Positions 19,142-28,786 of a stretch of 64,000 nt of DNA are shown piece by piece. Both the position numbers and the translations under genes were made by a program. The notes beneath the pieces were generated by a model, which was given only the letters and a program-made list of their open reading frames with translations, had not been told where the DNA came from and did no database searches. This stretch comes from an uncultured Prevotella sp. (GTDB taxonomy: Bacteria > Bacteroidota > Bacteroidia > Bacteroidales > Bacteroidaceae), in the NCBI GenBank assembly GCA_905233165.1, contig CAJODL010000005.1, forward strand, positions 224,344-288,343, given 5' to 3'. Position 1 is the stretch's first letter; the number at the start of each line of letters is the position of its first letter.

Positions 19142-19195
19142 ATTGAACATTGAACATTGAACATTGAAAGCCGCAAGCGGCTAACCTTAGACCTT
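19142..19195. repeat. 7-bp repeat array between gltB and gltD with an embedded palindrome
   Basis: TTGAACA units, then AGCCGC-AA-GCGGCT (palindrome), then CTTAGAC units. It fills almost the whole gap between the two genes. Confidence 0.85.
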
Positions 19196-22100
19196 AATAA
19201 TCCCTCTGGATGTCTGCAATTTTTTCGTGCAGCTTTTTCATTTGCTCTTCCTGCAAAACTCGTTTGTACTCGATAGGCACTACCTGAATGAAGTCTTCGA
19301 TGTAGCGATGCCAGTCATCGAGCATACGTCCTGCGAGGGCAGAGCCTGTATGGAGATAGTGCTGACGGATGAGTTCGAGAAGTTCCTTGCGGGAAACAGA
19401 GTCTTCGACAAGCGAAAGTTCTACCATATCCATATTACAGAAGTAGTCAAACGTATGGTCGGGGTCATAGACGTATGCCACGCCGCCTGACATACCGGCA
19501 GCAAAGTTACGTCCTGTCTTACCGAGAACAACGACACGTCCGCCCGTCATATATTCGCAGCAGTGGTCGCCGGCACCCTCGATGACAGCGATGGCACCAG
19601 AGTTACGCACGCCGAAGCGTTCACCCACCTTACCATTTATATATAGCTCACCACTGGTTGCACCATATAGACCCGTATTACCGGCGATGATATTCTCCTC
19701 TGCCTTGAAGTCGTCACTACGACGGGCAGGCGGCAGAATAGCGATGCGTCCGCCAGAGAGACCCTTGCCGAAATAGTCATTGCATTCGCCCTCAAGTTTT
19801 ATGTTGAGACCGCGAACGGCAAAAGCACCGAACGACTGCCCCGCAGAACCTTTGAACTTGATGTTTATAGTATTGTCTGGCAAACCTGCTTCACCGTATC
19901 TCTTTGCAATCTCACCGCTGAGCATCGTCGTGACAGCACGGTCGGTATTCTTGATGGCATATTCGAGGGTTATCTCCTCCTGGTTATCAACAGCCTTCTG
20001 TGCCGCCTTGATGATTTCCTCATCCTTAACACCCGTCACCTTGGTATATGCGCTACGATCCCAGTAGAGATTCTGATTTGTTTCAGGCTTGTGAAGCAGA
20101 CGTGCAAAGTCGATGGTCTGCCACTTTCCGACAGCAGAGCCATCGGGCATACTTATCTCAATCAGATCTGTTTTACCGATAATATCCTTCAGGCTCTTGA
20201 CACCCATCTCGCTGAGATATTCGCGCACCTGTTGTGCCAGGAAGGTGAAGAAGTTAACGACATACTCGGCACGTCCCTCGAAGTGTTTGCGCAACTCCGG
20301 ATTCTGTGTTGCCACACCCATCGGACAGGTGTTGGTATTGCACTTACGCATCATGACACATCCTAATACTATCAACGGCAGCGTACCGAAAGAGAATTCG
20401 TCGGCACCTAACATCGCCATGATGATGACGTCCTTGGCAGTCTTCAGCTGGCCATCTGTCTGCAGACGCACCTGACTGCGAAGACCGTTTATCACAAGGG
20501 TCTGCTGTGTCTCTGCCAATCCAATCTCAGGCGAAATACCTGCAAAGCGCATACTTGAAGCAGGGCTGGCACCAGTACCGCCTTCGGCACCGCTTATCAC
20601 TATCAGGTCGGCCTTGGCCTTTGCAACACCGGCAGCGATGGTTCCCACACCACTCTCGGCAACAAGCTTCACGCTGACGGCAGCAGTCGGATTGATATTC
20701 TTCAAATCATAGATAAGCTGTGCCAAGTCCTCAATAGAATAGATATCATGATGCGGTGGCGGCGAAATCAGCGAGATACCAGGAATGGCGTTTCGCGTCT
20801 TGGCGATGATGTCGTTGACCTTGAAGCCAGGCAACTGTCCACCCTCACCAGGCTTTGCACCCTGCGCCACCTTAATCTGTATCTCCTCAGCATTGACGAG
20901 ATACTCTGCCGTAACGCCAAAGCGTCCGCTGGCAACCTGTTTTGTCTTACTGCTAAGGCTCACGCCATCCACTTCTGAGTGATAACGGGCATTGTCTTCT
21001 CCACCCTCACCGGTGTTGGAGCGTGCACCAAGTTTATTCATCGCAAGTGCCAATGCCTCATGAGCCTCGATGCTCAAAGCACCGAACGACATCGCACCGG
21101 TAACAAAGTGCTTCACGATGCTTTCTACGCTCTCTACCTCATCGATTGGCGTAGGCGTGGCAGCCTTCTTGAAGTGGAAGAAGTCACGGATAAAGATAGG
21201 AGACTCTTTCTCGTCAACCATCTTCTCCCATTCCTTGTATTTCTTATAGCTACCCAAACGTGTTGCCAACTGAAGGTTAGCAATCGTCTCCGGATTCCAT
21301 GCGTGCCTGATGCCATCCTTGCGCCATGAGAACTGGCCCTGATTTTTCAACATGGTATGCTCCTTTGCAGCCTCGTGCAGACGGATGGCATCGCGGGCAA
21401 TTTCCTTCAGACCAATACCGCCGATGGTGCTCACCTCCATACCGAAGTAACGTTTCAGCAATTCTTCGCTCAGGCCGATGCTCTCAAATATCTTTGCACC
21501 GCGATACGAGCGAATAGTCGAGATACCCATCTTCGACATAATCTTCTTCAGACCTTTGTCCACAGCCTTGATATAATGCTCCTCAGCCGTAGCATATTCC
21601 TCTTGTATCTTACCATGCTTCACCAAGTCATCGAGGATGGCGAAGGTCATGTATGGGCACAATGCCGATGCGCCATAGCCCAACAGCAAGGCTGCATGCA
21701 TCGTCTCACGAATCTCACCGCTCTCTACTATCAATGCCGTCTGTACGCGTTTGCCAACGCTGATCAGATGATGATGCACCGCGCTGACTGCCAGCAATGA
21801 TGGTATTGCAGCATGCTTTTCATCGATATCCCTGTCTGAGAGAATGATATAGTTTACACCTTCATCAACACTTGCCTCAGCCTGTTTGCAGAGGTCGTCG
21901 AGGGCCTGGCGCAGGCCTTCCTCGCCTTTCGCTATCTCAAACACTATCGCCAGCTTTTTGGTGTTGAAGCCTTTGTAGCGGATATTGCAGAGTATATCGA
22001 GTTGTGTATTTGTCAGCACTGGTTGTGGCAAGCGCACCATCTTACAGTTCGATGCATCGGGCGTCAGGATGTTTGTACCTACGGCACCGATGTACTCCGT

Positions 22101-23681
22101 TAACGACATCACCAGTTCCTCGCGGATAGGGTCGATGGCAGGATTCGTCACCTGTGCAAACTGCTGACGGAAATAGTTGAACAGCACCTGCGGACGGTCC
22201 GAGATGACAGCCAACGGAGTGTCGTTACCCATAGCAGCAACAGGCTCCTGACCGGCAGTGGCCATCGGAATGATTGTCTTGTCGATATCCTCCTGGCCAT
22301 ATCCGAACTGTACCAGTTTACGCTCATAATCGCTCACAGAATTATCTACCTTACGGCCGCTCTTCAGTTTCTCCAGCTGCACACGGTTTTCGTTGAGCCA
22401 TTCACGGTAAGGATGTGCCTTCGCCAACTGCTCCTTTATCTCGCCGTCATAATATATCTTTCCCTCCTGCGTGTCGATAAGAAGAATCTTTCCGGGTTGC
22501 AGACGTCCTTTGCTGACGACATCCTCTGGTTCGAAATCCATCACGCCCACTTCTGACGCCACTACCATCATACCGTGTTTCGTAATGGTATAACGTGATG
22601 GGCGCAAACCATTTCTGTCGAGCATACCACCGGCATAGCGTCCGTCAGAGAACAGCAATGCAGCAGGACCATCCCAAGGCTCCATGAGGATAGAATGATA
22701 TTCGTAGAAAGCCTTCAAATCCTCTGATATCGGATTCTTGTCGTTAAAACTCTCCGGCACGAGTATCGCCATCGCCTGCGGCAATGACATACCGCTCATC
22801 ATCAGAAATTCAAAGACATTATCAAGGCTGGCAGAATCACTCATGCCCTCCTGCACGATAGGCGATATCTCCTTAATGTCGCCCAATGCCTCACTGCTGA
22901 GCACACTCTCGCGTGCCTTCATCCAGCCACGGTTGCCGCGGATGGTGTTTATCTCACCGTTGTGTGCCAACAAGCGGAAGGGCTGGGCCAGTGACCACGT
23001 AGGGAATGTGTTTGTGCTGAAACGTGAGTGAACCAGCGCCAGCCCGCTTGTCAGGTAAGGATTAGACAAATCCGGGAAATACCGACGCAGCTGTCCGCTG
23101 GTCAGCATTCCTTTATATATAATGTTAGTATTAGACAGTGAACATATATAAAAATCAGGATGTGTTACCCTGCGCTCAATCTTCTTCCTTATAATATATA
23201 GCGAGCGCGAAAGTTTGTCAGCATCATCTTCACTTACACCCGTAACAAAGATTTGCTTGATGGCAGGTTCCACCAGACGTGCCGCCTCGCCCAACACCTC
23301 AGGACATGTCGGCACAGTACGCAGATGCATCAGCTGCAAACCCTCACGTTCTATCTCCTCAATCATCACAGACAGAACCTCCTGCTGCTCCTTCTCCTCC
23401 TTCGGCAAGAATACAAGACCCGTACCATACTTCCCCTTTTCAGGAACAGGAATGCCCTGCAAAAGAATGAATTCGTGAGGAATCTGCAACATGATACCAG
23501 CGCCGTCACCTGTCTTGTCTCGCGTCTCAGCACCGCGGTGTTCCATATTTTCCAACACACGTAAAGCTTGATCTACCAATTCATGACTCTTGCCACCATG
23601 AATATTCACCACCATACCAACGCCGCAGGCATCATGTTCATATTGCGGTTGATACAATCCTTTATGTTTACTTTTTGTCAT
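19194..23681 (-). CDS. gltB: Glutamate synthase (NADPH) large subunit
   Basis: 1495 residues, full-length alpha subunit of GOGAT, which makes two glutamates from glutamine and 2-oxoglutarate. The N-terminal nucleophile amidotransferase domain starts at Cys19 (EHDACGVGMV) after a short propeptide. The central and FMN-binding domains carry the 3Fe-4S cluster cysteines (CNTNTCPMGVATQNPE). The C-terminal beta-helix has GxxxG-type repeats (GGRIAILPPARR; GGRVVVLGKTGRNFAAGMSG). It is divergent from amtB, with the -7 box at 23723-23730. Together with glnN and amtB it forms the ammonium assimilation route. Confidence 0.97.
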   Translation of the reverse strand: MTKSKHKGLYQPQYEHDACGVGMVVNIHGGKSHELVDQALRVLENMEHRGAETRDKTGDGAGIMLQIPHEFILLQGIPVPEKGKYGTGLVFLPKEEKEQQEVLSVMIEEIEREGLQLMHLRTVPTCPEVLGEAARLVEPAIKQIFVTGVSEDDADKLSRSLYIIRKKIERRVTHPDFYICSLSNTNIIYKGMLTSGQLRRYFPDLSNPYLTSGLALVHSRFSTNTFPTWSLAQPFRLLAHNGEINTIRGNRGWMKARESVLSSEALGDIKEISPIVQEGMSDSASLDNVFEFLMMSGMSLPQAMAILVPESFNDKNPISEDLKAFYEYHSILMEPWDGPAALLFSDGRYAGGMLDRNGLRPSRYTITKHGMMVVASEVGVMDFEPEDVVSKGRLQPGKILLIDTQEGKIYYDGEIKEQLAKAHPYREWLNENRVQLEKLKSGRKVDNSVSDYERKLVQFGYGQEDIDKTIIPMATAGQEPVAAMGNDTPLAVISDRPQVLFNYFRQQFAQVTNPAIDPIREELVMSLTEYIGAVGTNILTPDASNCKMVRLPQPVLTNTQLDILCNIRYKGFNTKKLAIVFEIAKGEEGLRQALDDLCKQAEASVDEGVNYIILSDRDIDEKHAAIPSLLAVSAVHHHLISVGKRVQTALIVESGEIRETMHAALLLGYGASALCPYMTFAILDDLVKHGKIQEEYATAEEHYIKAVDKGLKKIMSKMGISTIRSYRGAKIFESIGLSEELLKRYFGMEVSTIGGIGLKEIARDAIRLHEAAKEHTMLKNQGQFSWRKDGIRHAWNPETIANLQLATRLGSYKKYKEWEKMVDEKESPIFIRDFFHFKKAATPTPIDEVESVESIVKHFVTGAMSFGALSIEAHEALALAMNKLGARSNTGEGGEDNARYHSEVDGVSLSSKTKQVASGRFGVTAEYLVNAEEIQIKVAQGAKPGEGGQLPGFKVNDIIAKTRNAIPGISLISPPPHHDIYSIEDLAQLIYDLKNINPTAAVSVKLVAESGVGTIAAGVAKAKADLIVISGAEGGTGASPASSMRFAGISPEIGLAETQQTLVINGLRSQVRLQTDGQLKTAKDVIIMAMLGADEFSFGTLPLIVLGCVMMRKCNTNTCPMGVATQNPELRKHFEGRAEYVVNFFTFLAQQVREYLSEMGVKSLKDIIGKTDLIEISMPDGSAVGKWQTIDFARLLHKPETNQNLYWDRSAYTKVTGVKDEEIIKAAQKAVDNQEEITLEYAIKNTDRAVTTMLSGEIAKRYGEAGLPDNTINIKFKGSAGQSFGAFAVRGLNIKLEGECNDYFGKGLSGGRIAILPPARRSDDFKAEENIIAGNTGLYGATSGELYINGKVGERFGVRNSGAIAVIEGAGDHCCEYMTGGRVVVLGKTGRNFAAGMSGGVAYVYDPDHTFDYFCNMDMVELSLVEDSVSRKELLELIRQHYLHTGSALAGRMLDDWHRYIEDFIQVVPIEYKRVLQEEQMKKLHEKIADIQRDY

Positions 23682-23722
23682 ATTTTTCTAACTTAAAGTT
23701 ACATTTGGTTTAAATTCGGGTG

Positions 23723-23730
23723 CAAAGATA
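23723..23730 (-). promoter_or_regulatory. -7 promoter box of gltB-gltD
   Basis: Reads TATCTTTG on the minus strand, 42 bp before the gltB start. Confidence 0.65.
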
Positions 23731-23852
23731 ATACAAAAGTTAAAAACAACAATAAAAATATGACAATAATTTACCTTGAAAACGCACACAGGTGACATAT
23801 TGAATATTTTTAGCACGTTTTTATAACATTGTGTAATGTATTTTACAGTTTT

Positions 23853-23871
23853 TGTAAACTTTTTGTTTACA
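23853..23871. promoter_or_regulatory. Putative nitrogen-control operator between gltB and amtB
   Basis: Perfect inverted repeat TGTAAAC-TTTTT-GTTTACA. Its proximal half ends 70 bp before the amtB -7 box, the same distance as a GTTTACA half-site before the glnN -7 box. It could also serve gltB in the other direction. Confidence 0.55.
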
Positions 23872-23940
23872 TTTTGTCATTTCATATAATTTTGTTGATG
23901 TAAAAACAGAGATTTATGCTTTATTTTTTGAAAATCGCAG

Positions 23941-23948
23941 TACCTTTG
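23941..23948 (+). promoter_or_regulatory. -7 promoter box of the amtB operon
   Basis: Reads TACCTTTG, 45 bp before the amtB ATG. Confidence 0.7.
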
Positions 23949-23992
23949 CATCCGAAATTATTTAAAATGCATGTTTAATCATATATTAAGGT

Positions 23993-25369
23993 ATGAAGAT
24001 TAAGAAACGTTGGATAATTTTGATGACAGCAATGACGATAATCGCTATTGCTGGAGTTTTTGTTGGCGAACCAACCTTTGAGTGTGATTGGTCTGTCATT
24101 TCTGCAGCAGATGTAGCATGGCTTATTACTGCTACAATCTTTGTGCTGATGATGACACCAGGACTTTCTTTCTTTTATGGTGGCATGGTGGGGGCCAAGA
24201 ACGTCATCAGTACCATGTTGCAGTCATTCATTGCTATGGGCCTGATTTCTATCCTATGGGTAACGATAGGTTTTTCTTTATGCTTTGGCGATGACATCGG
24301 TGGTGTAATCGGTAATCCTCTTACCTTTTTAATGTTTCGTAATGTAGGAGCAGAGGTTTATACGACTCCTGCTGGCAACGTCTTGGGCGGTGCTTCTATT
24401 CCTTTGGCACTGTTCGCATTGTTTCAGATGAAGTTTGCCATCATCACGCCTTCGCTGATTACCGGTTCTTTTGCTGAACGAGTACGTTTTTCCGCGTATA
24501 TGTTCTTCATGATTTTCTTCTTTTTTATTATATATTGCCCCTTGGCTCACATGACATGGCATCCGGAAGGTCTTTTCCTTCGTTGGGGCGTGGTTGACTT
24601 TGCAGGAGGAATCGTTGTGCATGCTTCCTCTGGCATTGCAGCCCTTGCCGGAGCGATTTATCTCGGTCGCAGAAGCACAGAAAAGAGCGAACCGGCTAAC
24701 ATACCATTCGTGCTTCTCGGAGCAGCATTGTTATGGTTGGGATGGTTTGGCTTCAATGCCGGCTCTTCACTCCATGCTGACGGACAGGCTGTAAAGGCAT
24801 TCCTAAATACAAATACCGCTTCAGCTACAGCCATGATGACATGGATATTCTTCGATTGCCTACGTGGTCGCAAGCCTTCTGCTATGGGAGCTGCAGTAGG
24901 TTGTGTAGTCGGTTTGGTTGCTATCACACCATCTGCCGGATATGTCATAGTCGGACAGAGTATCTTCATTGCTTTCATCATTACGCTTATCTGTAACGTT
25001 GCAGTTTATTGGCGTTCTCACACCAGTATCGATGATGCTTTGGATGTATTTCCAACCCACGGAACAGGTGGTATCTTCGGCACTGTCCTGACTGGTATTT
25101 TTATACAGGAGGGACTCATTGCCGGAACATGGGATGGCTTTATCATTTTCCTGTATCATCTGCTTGCAATCGTGATTGTCTTTGCCTATACATTCTGCAT
25201 GAGTTGGGTAGGATACAAACTCATTGACAGCCTTATCCCGATGCGCGTTTCTCCCTACAGCGAAAAGGTAGGTCTTGACTTCTCACAGCACGATGAGCAT
25301 TATGGTCTTGCATACATCGACGAACGTGAGATTGCAGAATACGAAGAACATATAAGGTCAAAGGTCTAA
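23993..25369 (+). CDS. amtB: Ammonium transporter
   Basis: 458 residues, Amt/Rh family channel with an N-terminal hydrophobic segment followed by eleven helices. Family motifs: FVLMMTPGLSFFYGGMVGAK, ITGSFAERVRFSAYMFF, FAGGIVVHASSGIAALAGA (first pore histidine) and FPTHGTGGIFGTVLTGIF (second pore histidine). It conducts NH4+/NH3 across the inner membrane. No glnK (PII) gene follows, although one commonly does. The last codons and stop run into a repeat array (ending RSKV), after which pyrG begins 19 bp later. Confidence 0.95.
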   Translation: MKIKKRWIILMTAMTIIAIAGVFVGEPTFECDWSVISAADVAWLITATIFVLMMTPGLSFFYGGMVGAKNVISTMLQSFIAMGLISILWVTIGFSLCFGDDIGGVIGNPLTFLMFRNVGAEVYTTPAGNVLGGASIPLALFALFQMKFAIITPSLITGSFAERVRFSAYMFFMIFFFFIIYCPLAHMTWHPEGLFLRWGVVDFAGGIVVHASSGIAALAGAIYLGRRSTEKSEPANIPFVLLGAALLWLGWFGFNAGSSLHADGQAVKAFLNTNTASATAMMTWIFFDCLRGRKPSAMGAAVGCVVGLVAITPSAGYVIVGQSIFIAFIITLICNVAVYWRSHTSIDDALDVFPTHGTGGIFGTVLTGIFIQEGLIAGTWDGFIIFLYHLLAIVIVFAYTFCMSWVGYKLIDSLIPMRVSPYSEKVGLDFSQHDEHYGLAYIDEREIAEYEEHIRSKV

Positions 25370-25386
25370 GGTCAAAAGTCAAAAGG
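25353..25386. repeat. 7-bp repeat array across the amtB stop and up to pyrG
   Basis: AGGTCAA/AGGTCTA/AAGTCAA units; encodes the final residues and stop of amtB. Confidence 0.85.
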
Positions 25387-25388
25387 TT

Positions 25389-26996
25389 ATGCAAACAAAA
25401 TATATTTTCGTCACAGGCGGTGTTGTTTCTTCTTTAGGTAAAGGTATTATCTCTGCCAGCATCGGGAAGTTGTTGCAGGCGCGGGGATATAAGATTACTA
25501 TTCAGAAGTTCGACCCCTACATCAATATCGACCCGGGTACACTCAACCCCTACGAGCATGGGGAATGTTACGTAACGGCTGATGGCATGGAGACAGACCT
25601 TGACCTGGGCCATTACGAACGCTTTACCGGCATAGAAACCACTCGTCACAACAGCATCACGACAGGCCGCATCTACAAGACTGTAATAGACCGCGAGAGG
25701 CATGGTGACTATCTCGGCAAGACAATTCAGGTCGTACCCCATATCACAGACGAGATAAAGCGTCGGATGCTACGGGATGATGATGAAACCTTCGACTTTA
25801 TCATCACAGAGGTCGGTGGCACCATTGGCGACATCGAGAGTGCACCGTTCATGGAGGCCATCCGCCAGTTGCGTTGGCAGTTGGGACACGATGCTGTATG
25901 TGTACATTTGACGTATGTGCCTTACCTGAAAGCGGCTGATGAGCTGAAGACAAAACCTACGCAACACTCCGTGAAGGAATTGCAGTCGATGGGTATTCAG
26001 CCCGATATTCTTGTGCTCCGCACAGAACGCCACCTTGATGATGCTATGCGTCTGAAGGTGGCATCGTTCTGTAATGTAGATTTGGAGTGCGTGGTACAGA
26101 GCGAAGACATGCCGAGCATTTACGAAGTGCCTGTCAATATGCAGCGTCAGGGGCTCGACGCTGCCATCTTGCGCAAGATAGGCATCCCTGTCGGCGAAAC
26201 GCCACAGATGGCTCCTTGGCATAAATTTCTGGAAAAGCAGCGCAAAGCCACACGCGAGATTAACATTGCGCTGATTGGCAAATACGACCTACAGGATGCA
26301 TACAAAAGCATTCGCGAAAGCCTCAACCTTGCCGGCATTTATAACGAAGTGAAGACATGCTTGCATTTTGTGAACAGCGAATACATAACTACAGAAAACA
26401 TCGCATCAAAACTCGACGGCATTGCTGGTGTAATAATCTGTCCCGGCTTCGGCCAACGTGGCATTGAGGGCAAGATAACGGCTATAGAATATTGTCGCAA
26501 CAACGATGTGCCTACCTTCGGCATCTGTCTAGGCATGCAGATGATGGTGATAGAATTTGCAAGGAATGTACTTGGTCACAAAGATGCCAACAGTTGCGAG
26601 ATGAATGCAAACACGACACATCCTGTCATAGATCTGATGGAAGAACAGAAAGCCATCAAGGAAATGGGTGGCACAATGCGACTGGGTGCATACGATTGCG
26701 AACTGAGAGAGGGTTGCAAAACCTACAAGGCTTACAACGGAAAATCATCTATCAAGGAACGGCATCGCCATCGCTATGAGTTTAATAACAAATACCTCTC
26801 AGAATTTGAAGCAGCAGGCATGAAATGTGTCGGCATCAACCCTGCCACCAGCCTCGCAGAGATAATAGAGATACCAGAAAAGCAATGGTATATCGGCACC
26901 CAATTCCATCCGGAATATTCCTCTACCGTACTGCATCCTCACCCACTGTTTATGAGTTTTATAAAAGCATGTATCGATGGAACAGCTGAAGCATGA
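25389..26996 (+). CDS. pyrG: CTP synthase
   Basis: 535 residues, full length. The N-terminal synthetase domain shows GGVVSSLGKGIISASIGKLL (P-loop, ~9) and FDPYINIDPGTLNPYEHGE. The C-terminal glutaminase domain shows the Cys nucleophile in TFGICLGMQMMVIEFARN and the His-Glu pair in TQFHPEYSSTV. It aminates UTP to CTP using glutamine. Its stop overlaps purF by 20 bp, so the two are translationally coupled in a glutamine-amidotransferase operon (pyrG-purF-asnB-carA-carB). Confidence 0.97.
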   Translation: MQTKYIFVTGGVVSSLGKGIISASIGKLLQARGYKITIQKFDPYINIDPGTLNPYEHGECYVTADGMETDLDLGHYERFTGIETTRHNSITTGRIYKTVIDRERHGDYLGKTIQVVPHITDEIKRRMLRDDDETFDFIITEVGGTIGDIESAPFMEAIRQLRWQLGHDAVCVHLTYVPYLKAADELKTKPTQHSVKELQSMGIQPDILVLRTERHLDDAMRLKVASFCNVDLECVVQSEDMPSIYEVPVNMQRQGLDAAILRKIGIPVGETPQMAPWHKFLEKQRKATREINIALIGKYDLQDAYKSIRESLNLAGIYNEVKTCLHFVNSEYITTENIASKLDGIAGVIICPGFGQRGIEGKITAIEYCRNNDVPTFGICLGMQMMVIEFARNVLGHKDANSCEMNANTTHPVIDLMEEQKAIKEMGGTMRLGAYDCELREGCKTYKAYNGKSSIKERHRHRYEFNNKYLSEFEAAGMKCVGINPATSLAEIIEIPEKQWYIGTQFHPEYSSTVLHPHPLFMSFIKACIDGTAEA

Positions 26997-28764
26997 ATGT
27001 GGCATAGCAATGATCCGGCTGCTGAAGCCTTTGCAGTACTATGAACAAAAGTACGGCACACGCAGTTACGGCTTGGGGAAACTATGCCTGATGATGGAGA
27101 AGCAGCACAATCGTGGTCAGGAGGGTGCCGGCATTGCAGGGGTGAGCCTTAACACTCCTGCAGGACAGGAATATATGTTTCGCGAAAGGGCTGAAGGTAA
27201 GAATGCTATTTCAGAAGTATTCAAACGAATCAATGATGGGAGATTAACGATTGACAGCTATTCTGCTCTCACCTCTCAATTATCAATTTTCAATTGTCAA
27301 TTATACATGGGTCACCTCCGCTACTCCACAACAGGCAAAAGCGGTCTTCAGTATATACATCCATTCCTGCGTCGCAACAACTGGCGTGCAAAAAACCTCG
27401 CCCTTTGTGGCAACTTCAACATGACAAACATGGAAGAGGTTTTCACATTCCTCACCAACCAAGGTCAGTCACCACGCATGTGTGGCGATTCTTATATCAC
27501 ACTTGAGCTGATGGGGCACCGTCTGGATCGTGAAGCAGAACGTCTCTTCCACATAGCAAAAAACAAGCATCTCGAAGGAGCTAATATCACTCGTTACATA
27601 GATGACAATATAGAGATATCAAATGTGTTACGCACCACGATGCCACATTTTGATGGGGGCTATGTGATGTGCGGTATGACGGGGAGCGGCGAGATGTTCT
27701 CCATTCGTGACCCGTGGGGAATACGTCCTGCATTCTGGTATCAGGATGACGAGGTCGTTGTCATTGCTTCTGAACGCCCCGTTATCCAGACTTGCTTCAA
27801 CCTTGCAGCAAGCGATATCAAGGAGTTATCCCCCGGACAATCCATCATCATCCGCAAAAGCGGTGATATGAAGTTAGAACAGATAATGGAACCAAAGCAG
27901 TTGAGTGCTTGTTGTTTTGAACGCATATACTTCAGTCGTGGTAATGACAGAGACATCTATCTGGAGCGCAAGCGTTTGGGGGAGCAGCTGACGCCGACCA
28001 TCATGAAGGCCATCAACAATGATGTTGCCAATACTGTATTCTCATACATCCCTAATACCGCAGAGATTGCCTTCTATGGCATGACGGGCGGTGTGCGCCA
28101 GACACACAATGATGTAAGGACGGAGAAGGTTGTATGGAAGGACATAAAGCTGCGCACCTTCATCAGCGAAGGTAATGAACGCAATGACCTCGCTGCCCAT
28201 GTATATGACATAACATACGGCTCGGTTAGGGCTGGGAAGGATAATCTGGTTATCATTGACGACAGCATTGTGCGTGGCACGACTCTCAAGGAAAGTATCC
28301 TGAAGATTCTCGACCGCCTGCATCCCAAGAAGATTGTTATGGTCAGCAGTTCGCCACAGATACGTTATCCTGACTATTATGGCATTGACATGTCGCACCT
28401 CGAAGAACTCTGTGCTTTCCGTGCAGCAATAGCATTAATAAAGGAGCGTGGCATGCAGCAACTCATTGCCGAGACATACAACCTGTGCAAGACCAGCCCT
28501 TTGGCTGCCAATCATGTACGAAGAATTTATGCACCTTTCAGCATTTACGAACTAAACAGGAAAATCGTAGAGTTACTTCGTCCAAAAGATATGCACACAC
28601 CTGTGGAACTGGTCTTCCAAAGTATAGAAGGCCTGCACAATGCCTGCCCCAATCACCCTGGCGACTGGTATTTTACAGGCCACTACCCTACCCCCGGCGG
28701 CATCCGCTTAGTAAACAATGCCTTCGTACATTACGTAGAAGACATACTGAAATTACAATTATGA
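26977..28764 (+). CDS. purF: Amidophosphoribosyltransferase, long Bacteroidetes type, with an in-frame repeat insertion
   Basis: 595 residues. The glutaminase Cys lies in MEQLKHECGIAMIRLLKPL (Cys8), with the glutaminase motifs MEKQHNRGQEGAG and LRYSTTGKSG. The phosphoribosyl site is LVIIDDSIVRGTTLKESI. It catalyses the first step of purine synthesis. Between the two glutaminase motifs, residues ~98-109 (SQLSIFNCQLY) are read from TCAATTN 7-bp repeats at 27274-27305. The insert sits just before MGHLRYSTTG. The start overlaps the pyrG 3' end, which supports it. Confidence 0.93.
   Translation: MEQLKHECGIAMIRLLKPLQYYEQKYGTRSYGLGKLCLMMEKQHNRGQEGAGIAGVSLNTPAGQEYMFRERAEGKNAISEVFKRINDGRLTIDSYSALTSQLSIFNCQLYMGHLRYSTTGKSGLQYIHPFLRRNNWRAKNLALCGNFNMTNMEEVFTFLTNQGQSPRMCGDSYITLELMGHRLDREAERLFHIAKNKHLEGANITRYIDDNIEISNVLRTTMPHFDGGYVMCGMTGSGEMFSIRDPWGIRPAFWYQDDEVVVIASERPVIQTCFNLAASDIKELSPGQSIIIRKSGDMKLEQIMEPKQLSACCFERIYFSRGNDRDIYLERKRLGEQLTPTIMKAINNDVANTVFSYIPNTAEIAFYGMTGGVRQTHNDVRTEKVVWKDIKLRTFISEGNERNDLAAHVYDITYGSVRAGKDNLVIIDDSIVRGTTLKESILKILDRLHPKKIVMVSSSPQIRYPDYYGIDMSHLEELCAFRAAIALIKERGMQQLIAETYNLCKTSPLAANHVRRIYAPFSIYELNRKIVELLRPKDMHTPVELVFQSIEGLHNACPNHPGDWYFTGHYPTPGGIRLVNNAFVHYVEDILKLQL
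27274..27305. repeat. 7-bp repeat array inside purF
   Basis: TCAATTA, TCAATTT, TCAATTG, TCAATTA: four units read in frame as SQLSIFNCQL. Confidence 0.88.
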
Positions 28765-28781
28765 AATTATCAATTTTCAAT
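28750..28781. repeat. 7-bp repeat array between purF and asnB
   Basis: ATTACAA/TTATGAA then TCAATTT/TCAATTA units span the purF stop and the short gap to asnB. Same unit type as inside purF. Confidence 0.75.
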
Positions 28782-28786
28782 TAGAT

